NCBI GenBank assembly: GCA_900557365.1
Contig: UPXR01000001.1
Coordinates: forward strand, 62,001 to 126,000
From: an uncultured Dialister sp.
GTDB lineage: Bacteria > Bacillota_C > Negativicutes > Veillonellales > Dialisteraceae
DNA: 64,000 nucleotides
Direction of reading: 5' to 3'
The notes below the pieces were generated by a model. That model ran no database searches. It was not told the DNA's origin and saw nothing but the letters and a program-made list of their open reading frames with translations. The first letter of the stretch is position 1, and every line of letters starts with the position of its first letter. Made by a program: the position numbers and the translations under genes. Positions 33,962 through 42,975 of this stretch are shown here, piece after piece.

Positions 33962-35398
33962 TCAGTCCCGCTTCTCTGCGGCCTCTCTTTTGGCTCTCGG
34001 GCTGCCCGGCTGTGCCATCACGGACGGCTTTTTCAGCTGGTTGTAAGCCTGGATCATCATGGCGCATTCCACACGCTTCTTCTGAATTTCGCAGGTGATA
34101 TCATAAGGCTTATGAATATCTCCGGCAAAAGATTCATTATTCGCATGGCAGCCGCCGGAGCAGAAGAATTTCGCCCAGCAGTCCACGCAGGTCGGCTTGC
34201 TGAATACATGATTGGCCCGGAAATCGTGCATCATCTTCATATTCTTCAGGCCTTCATATACATTGCCCAGTACATACCCCTCACGGCCTACAAACTGATG
34301 GCAGGGATAAATATCCCCGTTCGGAACCACTGCCAGATATTCATGACCGGCGCCGCATCCGCGAAGACGCTTCGGCAGGCACGGACCTTTCCAGAGATCC
34401 ATGTTGAAATGGAAGAAGAAGAACGGTCTTCCTTCCTCCTCCCGCTGGATAAATAGCTTTGCCAGGCGGTCATATTCCTCCTTGACTCTCGGCAGGTCTT
34501 CTTTTTTGATGGAATATTCTTCCGTATCCTCACCGACAACCGGTTCCATGGACACGGCATCGAATCCGTGATCCAGCATATCGATTACATCAGTGGTGAA
34601 ATCCAGATTATATCGGGTAAAGGTTCCTCTTACATAATATTCCTCGCCGTTTCTGTGCTGTACACAGTACTGGAGATTTTTCACGATCCGGTCATAGGTG
34701 CCTTCCCCATGCACACCGGGACGCATCCGGTCATGCATTTCCTTTCTTCCATCCAGGGACAGAATCAAAGAAATATGATTGTCGGTAAGATACTTCACCT
34801 TTGCTTCATCCAGAAGCAGTCCGTTTGTCGTAAGAGACATTTTGATCTTCTTATGGTGCTTCTTTTCCTGTGTATGCACATAGTCAATGGTCTGCTGCAC
34901 CACATGCCAGTTCAGCAGCGGTTCCCCGCCGAAGAAATCCAGCTCGCAGTGTTCTCTCGGTCCGCTGTGGGCGATGAGGAAATCCACACCTCTTCTGGCC
35001 ACATCAAAAGGCATGAGCATACGCCACTGACCATAGCCGCCCTGTCCGGCGAAACAGTATTTGCAGCGCAGATTGCAGTCATGAGCAATATTCAGGCAAA
35101 GAGCCTTGACAATCGGTCGATCCTCGATAGCCAGCTCATAATTCGGATCCATGGGAGCAAAAAGCGTTTCATTTTTAATGAGCTCATCCAGATCATCCAT
35201 GACCTCATTCAGCTCTTTCTCCTCATAATCTTTTCCCAGATTCGCCAGGACCATATCCCGGTTCTTTCCGTTATAATACGCAAGCACATCATATGTCACG
35301 TCATCCACCACATGAACAATGCCGCTGTTGACATCCATAACAATATTCATGCCATTCTGGCGGAAACGATGAATCATGGGCTTTACATGATAATCCAT
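33962..35398 (-). CDS. scfB: SCIFF peptide maturase, radical SAM/SPASM thioether-forming enzyme
   Basis: 478 residues. An N-terminal peptide-recognition-like region precedes the radical SAM motif CNLRCKYC at about residue 107, followed by DFFGGEPLLNW. The C-terminal SPASM/twitch region has CGAGHEYLAVVPNGDIYPCHQF and CVDCWAKFFCSGGCHANN for auxiliary iron-sulfur clusters. In characterised relatives (CteB, thermocellin maturase) it forms Cys-to-Thr thioether cross-links in the SCIFF precursor. The precursor gene lies just upstream on the same strand, the diagnostic pairing. The final ~25 residues are basic and unconserved. Confidence 0.95.
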   Translation of the reverse strand: MDYHVKPMIHRFRQNGMNIVMDVNSGIVHVVDDVTYDVLAYYNGKNRDMVLANLGKDYEEKELNEVMDDLDELIKNETLFAPMDPNYELAIEDRPIVKALCLNIAHDCNLRCKYCFAGQGGYGQWRMLMPFDVARRGVDFLIAHSGPREHCELDFFGGEPLLNWHVVQQTIDYVHTQEKKHHKKIKMSLTTNGLLLDEAKVKYLTDNHISLILSLDGRKEMHDRMRPGVHGEGTYDRIVKNLQYCVQHRNGEEYYVRGTFTRYNLDFTTDVIDMLDHGFDAVSMEPVVGEDTEEYSIKKEDLPRVKEEYDRLAKLFIQREEEGRPFFFFHFNMDLWKGPCLPKRLRGCGAGHEYLAVVPNGDIYPCHQFVGREGYVLGNVYEGLKNMKMMHDFRANHVFSKPTCVDCWAKFFCSGGCHANNESFAGDIHKPYDITCEIQKKRVECAMMIQAYNQLKKPSVMAQPGSPRAKREAAEKRD

Positions 35399-35462
35399 TA
35401 GAATTCTCCTTTAAACTTCTTTTTCCGTATTTCTTCCGCGGATATTGCTTCCATACAACAAA

Positions 35463-35487
35463 AGCCCCCGCTCTTGAAACGGGGGCT
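35463..35487 (-). terminator. Terminator between SCIFF precursor and maturase genes
   Basis: AGCCCCCG and CGGGGGCT form an 8-bp GC-rich stem around a 9-nt loop. On the minus strand it is followed by TTTTGTTG. It lies 15 bp after the precursor stop, so it should make the precursor transcript more abundant than the maturase transcript. Confidence 0.75.
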
Positions 35488-35502
35488 CAGCCGCGCAGAT
35501 TC

Positions 35503-35673
35503 TTATGCTCTTTCAGCTTCTTCTGCTTCTTCCTGGGTCGTGCAGATCAGGTTGCCGATGGTGCAGCTTGTCTTGCAGGCAGACTGGCAGGAAGTCTGGC
35601 ATTCGCTGCAGCCTTCAAACTTAATGGAATCCTGCAGAGAAGAACGATTGATTGTAACAATGTGTTTAGACAT
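35503..35673 (-). CDS. scfA: SCIFF ribosomal peptide precursor (six cysteines in forty-five residues)
   Basis: 56 residues from the ATG at 35673, preceded by GGGAGGTGA; an upstream start would add seven unconserved residues. The leader MSKHIVTINRSSLQDSI is followed by the cysteine-rich core CSECQTSCQSACKTSC, then an isolated sixth Cys (NLIC). This is the near-invariant SCIFF pattern of clostridia and Negativicutes. The final acidic stretch (EEAEEAE) is longer than in many SCIFF peptides. The modified product's biological role is unknown. A hairpin terminator separates it from the maturase gene. Confidence 0.93.
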   Translation of the reverse strand: MSKHIVTINRSSLQDSIKFEGCSECQTSCQSACKTSCTIGNLICTTQEEAEEAERA

Positions 35674-35709
35674 GATGTCACCTCCCAGTAACAACTTTTT
35701 TCTTCATTC

Positions 35710-35739
35710 ATAATATCATAGAGAACAAGAGAAATACAA
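35710..35739 (-). promoter_or_regulatory. Candidate promoter for the SCIFF precursor gene
   Basis: On the minus strand, TTGTAT (35739-35734) and TATTAT (35715-35710) are separated by 18 bp, about 37 bp before the start codon. Confidence 0.4.
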
Positions 35740-35810
35740 GTATATTCCCCGCTTCGGCACATCTTTCCTCCAAAAGCCTGAAAGCTCCCGCCGGAAAGAA
35801 AGCATTTTCC

Positions 35811-36503
35811 TTACAGGAGATGCCAGAGTCCGTACAGAGCCCCCGCGGGAATGAGCGCCATCATGAGAAGCGCTCCCAAACATCCGCTTTTCGAGCCGTG
35901 AACCTGGAACCATTCCTCTGCAATATCCTGCGCCGCGCCGAATTCTCTTTCCATTCCCTGAATGAGACGCCACAATTCCCGGCAGTCCGCTTCCGTCATA
36001 TGCTGGTCGAAGCGGTCTTCCTTTCCGTCTTCCTTTTCTTCCTTCTTTTTCTCTTCCTTTTCCCGGGCAGCTTCCTCGGCCTTCTTCATCTGGCCCTTGA
36101 TGTCCTCTGTCCAGTCTCCGCTCTCTCCGGCTTCTTCGGCAGGCTTTTCAGCCTCTTCTTTCCGGGCTTCTTCCTTTTCCTCCAGATCTTTCTTTTCCAA
36201 AGCGCCCTCGTCCACCGCTTTCAGGAGCTCTGCCTTCAAAGCCGCCAGATCTTCCTTATACTTGTGAACCGCCGCATCCCAGAGTGTATAATCCAGCTTT
36301 CGCTTGATATCATACATGGTCCCCATAGTAGCCTGCTGGAACAGGTACTGGGTATTTTCCATGTCTGCAAAAATTTCTCCCACTCTGCCCTTGTGCTTGA
36401 ATTTTGATTTGCCGACCTTCACAAAATAGATAAATGTACCGATATGTGCCCTCAGATTGCCGATCGGGCTGTCCTTTTCATGCTTCTTGTCAAAGAACCC
36501 CAT
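35811..36503 (-). CDS. Unknown charged coiled-coil protein with a C-terminal membrane helix
   Basis: 230 residues. The N-terminal ~90 residues look globular (IGTFIYFVKVGKSKFKHKGR, ENTQYLFQQATMGTMYDIKRKL). Residues about 95-165 are almost entirely Glu, Lys and Ala, probably a long charged helix. A short conserved-looking part follows (MTEADCRELWRLIQGMEREFG), and the protein ends in one hydrophobic segment (GALLMMALIPAGALYGLWHLL), so it may be tail-anchored. No signal peptide or catalytic motif is present and I recognise no family. Neighbours are the SCIFF genes and another unknown on the same strand, which may be chance. Confidence 0.55.
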   Translation of the reverse strand: MGFFDKKHEKDSPIGNLRAHIGTFIYFVKVGKSKFKHKGRVGEIFADMENTQYLFQQATMGTMYDIKRKLDYTLWDAAVHKYKEDLAALKAELLKAVDEGALEKKDLEEKEEARKEEAEKPAEEAGESGDWTEDIKGQMKKAEEAAREKEEKKKEEKEDGKEDRFDQHMTEADCRELWRLIQGMEREFGAAQDIAEEWFQVHGSKSGCLGALLMMALIPAGALYGLWHLL

Positions 36504-36586
36504 AATAGCTTCATAACTCCTTACCGCCGATTTCCGGCCTGTTTTTTCTTATTATAGCTGATTTTCTCCCGCTCTGCGGAAAAGAT

Positions 36587-37891
36587 TTACAAAAAAGCCT
36601 CGTACCCGTATTCCGGAAGGACAAGCCCGATGCCCATATCCCGCATCAGTTCCTCCAACTCCGGCAGATCCCGCAGGAAAATATCCCGTTCGGGCTGCTC
36701 CGGCAGAACAATCCGCCCCTCAAACAGGGTATCCGGAGAAAGATGCAGCCTTTCAATCAGCATCTCCTGATCCAGTGTCACCTTATGGAAAAACACCCGA
36801 AGCAGCATTCCCAGAAGAGACTCCGTCCCGTTTCCCTCCTCCATCCACCGGACAATGGAATAATCCCCCTGCGGCAGGGAACGGCCGTCATGGAAAAGAA
36901 GCACCGGCTTTCCTTCCCCGTCTCCGGACGGTTCCGAAAAAGCAATCCGCTCCCGCAGCAGCCTGCCGAACGGCGGCAGACGGTCCTGTGCGGCCGCTTT
37001 CTCTTCCGGAACTTCCCCGGAAACTTCTGCCGTCGGCTCTTCTGTCAGACGGTATTTTCCCACCGGCGCAGTAATCCAGATTTCCCGGTGTGCCAGGAGC
37101 CATTCAGAGATCACCCGTGCATACGGTTCCCTCGTGTCCGCAGTCAGACCAAACCGATTGATATAGTCCTTCGTATACAGCGTTTCCGGATGCTCTCCGT
37201 CCTCTTCCAGACGGGCCAGAATTTCCGACCGGGTCAGCTCCCCCGGCAGAAAAGATCCGCCGTTCACGGGCAGCACATGCCATCCGTGGAAAAGCTTCAC
37301 TGTAAACACCGAAAGAAGAGCAGAGAGCCTCTGCCTCAGCGGATTTCCGACAAGCGTCTCCTTTCCGTCTTCCCGGCAGATTCCCACTGCAGCGAAGCGG
37401 AATTTTCCTGCAGGAAGACCGAGAGCCTTCTCCACCGCCTCCCGGTTCATGGTCTCCTTTCCTGCCCAGAGATAAAGGATTCTCTCCAGAGGCAGCATAT
37501 CCGCATCCGCTTTCGTAAAGAAGCAAATCCTGTCTCCCGCTGTATCAATTGACGCAGCAAAGAAATCTGTTTCTTCCCCGCTTGCCCGATTCCGCACCGT
37601 CACACGAAGATCTACCGGCATCCCGCGGAAAAACTGCTTCTGTTTCAGAATTTCCTGCACCGCTTCATCCTCTGTCTCCGATGCACGGCGCAGAACCGTT
37701 TCATAATTTTCCCGGCAGCTCACTTTCATATCCTGCAAATGCGCCAGCAGGAACGACACAGCTTCCGCCTCAAAAGATCTGCCGGAATCCGTGCAAATCC
37801 CCTTCTCCCGGATATATTCCTTTTTATACAGCAGCTCCGGCGCAGCCATTCCGGCTTCCAGAGCAGCCATCCATTCTTTTTCCGTGTACAT
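36587..37891 (-). CDS. Unknown protein with an internal duplication
   Basis: 434 residues from the third of three close ATG codons (37891), the best spaced from the GGAGG site. It is soluble, with no signal peptide. The N-terminal block ALEAGMAAPELLYKKEYIRE, ending in SFLLAH, recurs at about residue 235 as RLEEDGEHPETLYTKDYINR, ending in SEWLLAH. Weaker similarity continues after each block (EKALGLPAGKFRF versus IERLHLSPDTLFEG). The whole protein therefore looks like two copies of a ~210-residue unit. No family or catalytic motif is recognised. It sits alone upstream of the 230-residue unknown protein with an 83-bp gap. Confidence 0.6.
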   Translation of the reverse strand: MYTEKEWMAALEAGMAAPELLYKKEYIREKGICTDSGRSFEAEAVSFLLAHLQDMKVSCRENYETVLRRASETEDEAVQEILKQKQFFRGMPVDLRVTVRNRASGEETDFFAASIDTAGDRICFFTKADADMLPLERILYLWAGKETMNREAVEKALGLPAGKFRFAAVGICREDGKETLVGNPLRQRLSALLSVFTVKLFHGWHVLPVNGGSFLPGELTRSEILARLEEDGEHPETLYTKDYINRFGLTADTREPYARVISEWLLAHREIWITAPVGKYRLTEEPTAEVSGEVPEEKAAAQDRLPPFGRLLRERIAFSEPSGDGEGKPVLLFHDGRSLPQGDYSIVRWMEEGNGTESLLGMLLRVFFHKVTLDQEMLIERLHLSPDTLFEGRIVLPEQPERDIFLRDLPELEELMRDMGIGLVLPEYGYEAFL

Positions 37892-38058
37892 AATCATCAT
37901 TCCTCCGCATCCAGTGTACCACAAGAACAGCTCCAATCCGAAAATTTCACAAAAAATAAAATTTCCTCTTGCAAATCCGGGATTCATCCGTTATACTAAA
38001 CGAGTACCTCACGAGCGGTGGTTCAGATGAAGGGCTGAAAGAAAAAGCAAAAACTTCA

Positions 38059-38087
38059 TTGACAAATCAACCGGTTGTTGGTATAAT
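38059..38087 (+). promoter_or_regulatory. Consensus promoter for the tRNA-Pro/tRNA-Gly pair
   Basis: TTGACA (38059-38064) and TATAAT (38082-38087) with a 17-bp spacer, 12 bp before the first tRNA. This is a perfect sigma-70 consensus. Confidence 0.85.
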
Positions 38088-38099
38088 AAAATACGTTGT

Positions 38100-38176
38100 C
38101 GGGGCATAGCGCAGTTTGGTAGCGCACTTGGTTCGGGACCAAGGGGTCGCAGGTTCAAATCCTGCTGCTCCGACCA
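38100..38176 (+). tRNA. tRNA-Pro (CGG)
   Basis: 77 nt including an encoded CCA. The acceptor stem CGGGGCA pairs with TGCTCCG. The anticodon arm CTTGG-TTCGGGA-CCAAG gives anticodon CGG, which reads CCG. The T arm is GCAGG-TTCAAAT-CCTGC. Confidence 0.93.
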
Positions 38177-38179
38177 TAT

Positions 38180-38253
38180 GCGGGTGTAGCTCAATGGTAG
38201 AGCGCCAGCCTTCCAAGCTGGTTACGAGGGTTCGATTCCCTTCACCCGCTCCA
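38180..38253 (+). tRNA. tRNA-Gly (TCC)
   Basis: 74 nt including encoded CCA. The acceptor stem GCGGGTG pairs with CACCCGC. The anticodon arm CCAGC-CTTCCAA-GCTGG gives anticodon TCC, which reads GGA/GGG. It lies 3 nt after tRNA-Pro. Confidence 0.95.
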
Positions 38254-38270
38254 TTTTTTATCAGATGTGA

Positions 38271-38299
38271 TTGACAAATAATCAATCATTCAGTACTAT
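38271..38299 (+). promoter_or_regulatory. Promoter for tRNA-Thr
   Basis: TTGACA (38271-38276) and TACTAT (38294-38299) with a 17-bp spacer, 12 bp before the tRNA. It suggests that tRNA-Thr can be transcribed separately from the first two. Confidence 0.65.
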
Positions 38300-38311
38300 T
38301 ATTATGTTAAT

Positions 38312-38387
38312 GCCGGTATAGCTCAGCTGGTAGAGCGGCGCATTCGTAATGCGTAGGTCGTAGGTTCAAATCCTATTGCCGGCTCCA
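38312..38387 (+). tRNA. tRNA-Thr (CGT)
   Basis: 76 nt including encoded CCA. The acceptor stem GCCGGTA pairs with TGCCGGC (one G-T pair). The anticodon arm GCGCA-TTCGTAA-TGCGT gives anticodon CGT, which reads ACG. The T loop TTCAAAT is standard. Confidence 0.94.
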
Positions 38388-38396
38388 GAAACATCA

Positions 38397-38428
38397 CCCG
38401 GAAGGATCATTCCTTCCGGGTTTTCTTT
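38397..38428 (+). terminator. Terminator of the tRNA cluster
   Basis: CCCGGAAGGA and TCCTTCCGGG form a perfect 10-bp stem with a TCAT loop, followed by TTTTCTTTT, 10 bp after the last tRNA. Confidence 0.9.
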
Positions 38429-38585
38429 TGCCCGAAATAACCCCATTTCCCTCCCCGGCTCCGGAAAACAGAAAAAAATCTTTCGGAACACCCCTCTGCT
38501 GTTCCCTGGCATGTCCGCTCCTTTCCGATTTTTCTTAAAAATTTTTTCGAAGCCCCTCAAGCGGACATAATGTGTCACCTCTTTC

Positions 38586-38594
38586 TGCTATACT
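38586..38594 (+). promoter_or_regulatory. Candidate extended -10 promoter of the cas operon
   Basis: TGCTATACT matches an extended -10 element, 36 bp before the cas1 ATG. No convincing -35 hexamer is seen. Confidence 0.45.
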
Positions 38595-38629
38595 ATTTCT
38601 AAGAACCGAAAAGCAGGAAAGGAGTCATT

Positions 38630-39601
38630 ATGAAACAGCAAAGTCTTAACCCTTCAGACCTGAAAGCCATTCTTTGTTCCAAAAGAGCCAACCTGTATTA
38701 TCTGGAGCACTGCCGAGTCATGCAAAAAGACGGCCGCATCGTATATCTTACAGAAAGCACAAAGGAAAATCTGTACTGGAATATCCCGATTGCCAATACC
38801 ACCGTACTGCTGCTCGGCCCCGGAACTTCCATCACCCAGGCAGCTGTCCGTCTGATTGCCGGAGCAGGCGTCATGATCGGATTCTGCGGAAGCGGAGGCA
38901 CTCCCCTTCTTGCCGGGACCGAAATTGAATGGCTGAGCCCGCAGAGTGAATACCGCCCCACAGAATATGTGCAGGGATGGCTGTCATTCTGGTTTGACGA
39001 TAAAAAGAGACTGGAAGCAGCCAAAGAATTCCAGAGAGCCCGCTGCCGTTTTCTCGAGCGTGTCTGGACAGAAGATCAGGACCTGGAAGACGGCGGATTC
39101 TACCTGGATGATGAGCTTCCTGAAAAAGCACTGAGCCAATTCCGCCGCAATATTGAAAAAGCAGGTTCCGTAACCGAACTTCTCACGAAAGAGGCAGCAT
39201 TTACGAAGAATCTTTATAAATACGCTGCCCAAACCACCGATTACGGCCCCTTTGAACGCAAAAGAGACGGAACCGATCCGACCAACGGATTCCTAAATCA
39301 CGGAAATTACCTGGCCTACGGATTAGGCGCCGTAACTCTGTGGTTTCTGGGCATTCCCCACGGATTCGCCGTTATGCACGGAAAAACCAGAAGAGGCGCA
39401 TTGGTCTTTGATGTGGCCGACCTTATCAAAGATGCGATTGTCCTCCCCTGGGCCTTTCTCTGCTCGCAGGAATACAATGAGAAAAAATTCCGTCAGATCT
39501 GCCTGCAGAAATTTGCAGAACATCGGGCTCTGGACTATATGTTCGATACAGTCAAACGATGCAGCAAAATGTTTTCCGGAAAAGCGGTGAATTCCCAATG
39601 A
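38630..39601 (+). CDS. cas1: CRISPR-associated endonuclease Cas1, type I-F
   Basis: 323 residues. The N-terminus SDLKAILCSKRANLYYLEHC is the I-F Cas1 beginning. Residues LTKEAAFTKNLYKYAA around 190 contain the catalytic Glu. GNYLAYGLGAVTLWFLGIPHGFAVMHG contains the catalytic His and DVADLIKDAIVLPWAF the catalytic Asp. Cas1 integrates new spacers as a complex with Cas2, here fused to Cas3. First gene of the operon with RBS AAAGGAG; its stop overlaps the cas2-3 start (ATGA). Confidence 0.96.
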   Translation: MKQQSLNPSDLKAILCSKRANLYYLEHCRVMQKDGRIVYLTESTKENLYWNIPIANTTVLLLGPGTSITQAAVRLIAGAGVMIGFCGSGGTPLLAGTEIEWLSPQSEYRPTEYVQGWLSFWFDDKKRLEAAKEFQRARCRFLERVWTEDQDLEDGGFYLDDELPEKALSQFRRNIEKAGSVTELLTKEAAFTKNLYKYAAQTTDYGPFERKRDGTDPTNGFLNHGNYLAYGLGAVTLWFLGIPHGFAVMHGKTRRGALVFDVADLIKDAIVLPWAFLCSQEYNEKKFRQICLQKFAEHRALDYMFDTVKRCSKMFSGKAVNSQ

Positions 39602-42600
39602 TTGTCATATTTACCAGCCGAAGCGAAAAAAATGCAAAAAAGACAGCCCGGCAGATTCTGGACACCTTTGCGGACCGCATCGGAGATGATACCTGGCAGA
39701 CCGTCATCACAGAAGAAGGTCTGCAGACCGTACGTACGCTGCTTCGAAGACGGGCCACGAAAAGCATGGCCGTAGCCTGCTTCCGGATACGATCCCGCCG
39801 GCAAAGCGAACTGTGCTGGATTGTAGGAAACCGCTCCCGATTCAGCGAAGAAGGCATCGTTCCTGTCCATACAACGGAAAAGAAAATCATCCACAGTGAA
39901 TGGGAAAATGCCTGGCAGTACCTGCCGCAGATCAAAGCCCTGCTGGCTGTAGCGGCACTGCTCCACGACTGGGGCAAAGCGTCCCTTCATTTTCAGAAAA
40001 AACTGAAAGCCGGAACAAAAGAAATGGACCCGTACCGCCATGAATGGATCTCCTGCAAGCTGCTGGAAGCTGTCGTCCGCACAGCTGATGCCTGGGAAGA
40101 TGACCGCAGATGGCTCCGCATGATGGCGGAAGGAACGCTGGATATCCGGAAAGTGGAAGAAATCGTACGAACCGAAACGGATGCAATCCCGCAGGACCTG
40201 CCGCCCATCGCATCATTCCTCACCTGGCTGATTCTGTCCCATCACAGACTTCCCTTATGTCCGGACTTCAAAAAATACAGCGGCGAAGAAATGAAATCCT
40301 TCCGGGAAATGCTCAGCCAGATCCAATCAGACTGGGGGTATGAAAACACAAAAGGAACCGATTCCCGGGAAGACTGCTTCCGATTTCCCCACGGACTGCT
40401 GTGGGATGACGGAAAAGAGCCAGCCTCTCCGGGCCGGAAATGGACAAAGATGCTGCAAAAATGGACAGGCAGACTGCTCGGTGAAACCGATGCCCTCTGC
40501 CGCGCAGCCGATACAGCAGCCCTCCGCATGATTCTGTCCTGTACCCGTCTCTGCCTGATGATGAGCGATCATTATATCTCCTCCGAAAAGACCTCCGGCC
40601 GGAAGGACTGGAAGAGCCAGCCTCTCTGGGCGAATACATCGGGAAAACTCCCCAAACAGACGCTGGAGGAACATCTGACGAAAGTAACTGCACAGGCGCT
40701 GCTCATTGTCCACCGCCTTCCGGATTTTCAGAATAAGCCGGAAAGGGCTCATGACATACGGTTTCTCCGGAAACGCGGACCGGCCAGATTCCAATGGCAG
40801 GACCGGGCCGTGGATAAAATTCAGGCTTACCGGAAAATACACAGCAGGGACTCTGCCTGGTTCATCGTAAACGGAGCCAGCACCGGCTGCGGCAAAACCA
40901 TTGCCAATGCGAAGATCATGCAGGCCGTTTCCGTGGACGGCCAGTCCCTTCGATACATCCTTGCTCTCGGCCTGCGCTCGCTTACCCTGCAGACCGGGGA
41001 TGAGTACCGGGAACGGATCGGCCTCGGTGCCGATGACATGGCCGTTCTCATCGGTTCTTCCGCCGTCCGCATGCTGCATGAAAAAGACGAACCGCAAAAA
41101 GAAGGAGCAGATGACCTGGGAAAAGAAGAGCTGCTTCCGGAGAGTCTCGATTACATTGACACTGAAGACCCGCAGGAAATGGAATTCCTTTCCATTTTCT
41201 TTAACAGAGAAAATCCTTCTGCTGCCAAAAACCGGGCCTTTCTTTATAAGCCCGTGCTGGCAGCCACGATTGATCATATGATGGGCGCCGCAGAAACCAT
41301 TCGGGGCGGCCGGTATATGCTCCCCTTCCTGCGCCTCATGTCCTCCGACCTGGTCATTGATGAGATTGATGATTTCGGAAAAAAAGATCTGACAGCCATC
41401 GCACGGCTGGTCCATCTGGCGGGGATGCTGGGCCGAAATATTTCTCTGTCCTCCGCAACTATCCCCCCGGACCTGGCAGAAGGCATGTATCGTGCCTACA
41501 CCGCCGGACTGACCGTATATAATTCATTTTTCCCGGAACCCAGACATTGTATCTCTGTGCTCTGCGACGAATTCCGCACGGAAATTCATCTCATGAACAG
41601 CACCGAACCGGCAGAATATGCCTCCTTCTACCGGGCATTCATGGAAAAGCGGGCTCACCGTCTGAAAGAACAGCCCGTCCGCCGGAAAGGACTGATTATC
41701 CCCTGCAGTGCGTCCCCGGAAAAAGTCCGTTCAAAGGAAGAAAAGGCCGATCTGAAAAACCGATACTTTGAAAACATCCAGACCGCTGTCTGTCAGATGC
41801 ACGACCGGCACCACTGTATTGACAAAGCAACCGGAAAAGAAGTTTCCTTCGGCCTGATCCGTACTGCCAATATTCAGCCCTGCGTGGAACTCAGCCTCTG
41901 GCTGCGGCAGCATCCCTGGCCGGAAGGCTATGAAGCGCGTATCCTCACCTATCACAGCAGACAGATCCTGCTGCTTCGTCATGAAGAAGAACAATATCTG
42001 GACCGGGTTCTGAAACGGAAAGTTCCCTACGGGGAGCCGGAAGCGCTGAATGACCCGGTACTGCGCCGGCATATCGAAAGCACAGCAGCCCAAAAGATTC
42101 TCTTCATCGTTGCAGCAACGCCTGTGGAGGAAGTCGGGCGGGATCATGATTTCGACTGGGCCGTCGTAGAGCCTTCCTCCTATCGGTCTCTGATTCAGCT
42201 TGCCGGCCGCGTACTGCGTCACCGGCAGATCACCGACGGCATACAGACACCGAATATTGCCGTTCTGGAATACAATCTCCGGGGGCTTTTCGGTGCGGAA
42301 CGGGCTTTTCTCCGTCCGGGCTTTGAAGAAGGCCGGTACCGGCTGGCCACCCATGATCTGTGTCAGCTGATAAATCTGCAGCAGCTGGAAACCTGCATCG
42401 ATGCAGTACCGAGAATCCTGGCTCCGGACACGCTGGACTGGGCGCACCGCCTCATCGATCTGGAACACCGTGTAATGGCCGATTTCTGCGGGAAAAATGA
42501 AAATCCCGAAGACAGAAAAGGCCCCGGCACACTTTCCGGATGGAATGAAGAATATTGGTGGATGACAGGAATTCCTCAGCAGTATAACCGATTCCGTGAA

Positions 42601-42975
42601 AGCGGCGGAGAAGACATCCGGGTCTATGCTATGCCGCAGAATGATGGCTCCCCTGCTTTTTCCGATTATGAAACAGATAAACCGATACAGAAAATATATA
42701 ATATAGATATCTGGCATGACACTCAGGAAAAAAGCGGCTCCCGTCTGTGGCTTCCCAGGAATTATGCGGACTCTCTGCAGAAACGGGTCCTGACGCAGGA
42801 AAAGGAAGACAGTGAATCCGAAATGCGGAAAACTGCCCGGCGCTTCGGAGAAATCCTGCTTTGCGAAGCGGACGGCGGCTGGTACTATGATGATCAGCTG
42901 GGCCTTTTCAGAAAAAAAGGAATGGAATGGATAAGGAGGGAAAATTGTGGTCAAGAAAAAAGAAGAACGGAATGA
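39598..42975 (+). CDS. cas3f: Cas2-Cas3 fusion helicase-nuclease, type I-F
   Basis: 1125 residues from the ATG that overlaps the cas1 stop. Residues 1-95 form a Cas2 domain (MIVIFTSRSEKNAKKTARQI). Then comes the HD nuclease, with LLHDWGKASLHF at 121-132. The superfamily 2 helicase has the P-loop ASTGCGKT near residue 428, the DEID box near 588, LSSAT near 616 and QLAGRVLRHR near 865. Cas3 is recruited by Cascade to unwind and degrade the target strand; the Cas2 part joins Cas1 for adaptation. The fusion is diagnostic of subtype I-F. All expected catalytic motifs are intact. Confidence 0.96.
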   Translation: MIVIFTSRSEKNAKKTARQILDTFADRIGDDTWQTVITEEGLQTVRTLLRRRATKSMAVACFRIRSRRQSELCWIVGNRSRFSEEGIVPVHTTEKKIIHSEWENAWQYLPQIKALLAVAALLHDWGKASLHFQKKLKAGTKEMDPYRHEWISCKLLEAVVRTADAWEDDRRWLRMMAEGTLDIRKVEEIVRTETDAIPQDLPPIASFLTWLILSHHRLPLCPDFKKYSGEEMKSFREMLSQIQSDWGYENTKGTDSREDCFRFPHGLLWDDGKEPASPGRKWTKMLQKWTGRLLGETDALCRAADTAALRMILSCTRLCLMMSDHYISSEKTSGRKDWKSQPLWANTSGKLPKQTLEEHLTKVTAQALLIVHRLPDFQNKPERAHDIRFLRKRGPARFQWQDRAVDKIQAYRKIHSRDSAWFIVNGASTGCGKTIANAKIMQAVSVDGQSLRYILALGLRSLTLQTGDEYRERIGLGADDMAVLIGSSAVRMLHEKDEPQKEGADDLGKEELLPESLDYIDTEDPQEMEFLSIFFNRENPSAAKNRAFLYKPVLAATIDHMMGAAETIRGGRYMLPFLRLMSSDLVIDEIDDFGKKDLTAIARLVHLAGMLGRNISLSSATIPPDLAEGMYRAYTAGLTVYNSFFPEPRHCISVLCDEFRTEIHLMNSTEPAEYASFYRAFMEKRAHRLKEQPVRRKGLIIPCSASPEKVRSKEEKADLKNRYFENIQTAVCQMHDRHHCIDKATGKEVSFGLIRTANIQPCVELSLWLRQHPWPEGYEARILTYHSRQILLLRHEEEQYLDRVLKRKVPYGEPEALNDPVLRRHIESTAAQKILFIVAATPVEEVGRDHDFDWAVVEPSSYRSLIQLAGRVLRHRQITDGIQTPNIAVLEYNLRGLFGAERAFLRPGFEEGRYRLATHDLCQLINLQQLETCIDAVPRILAPDTLDWAHRLIDLEHRVMADFCGKNENPEDRKGPGTLSGWNEEYWWMTGIPQQYNRFRESGGEDIRVYAMPQNDGSPAFSDYETDKPIQKIYNIDIWHDTQEKSGSRLWLPRNYADSLQKRVLTQEKEDSESEMRKTARRFGEILLCEADGGWYYDDQLGLFRKKGMEWIRRENCGQEKRRTE

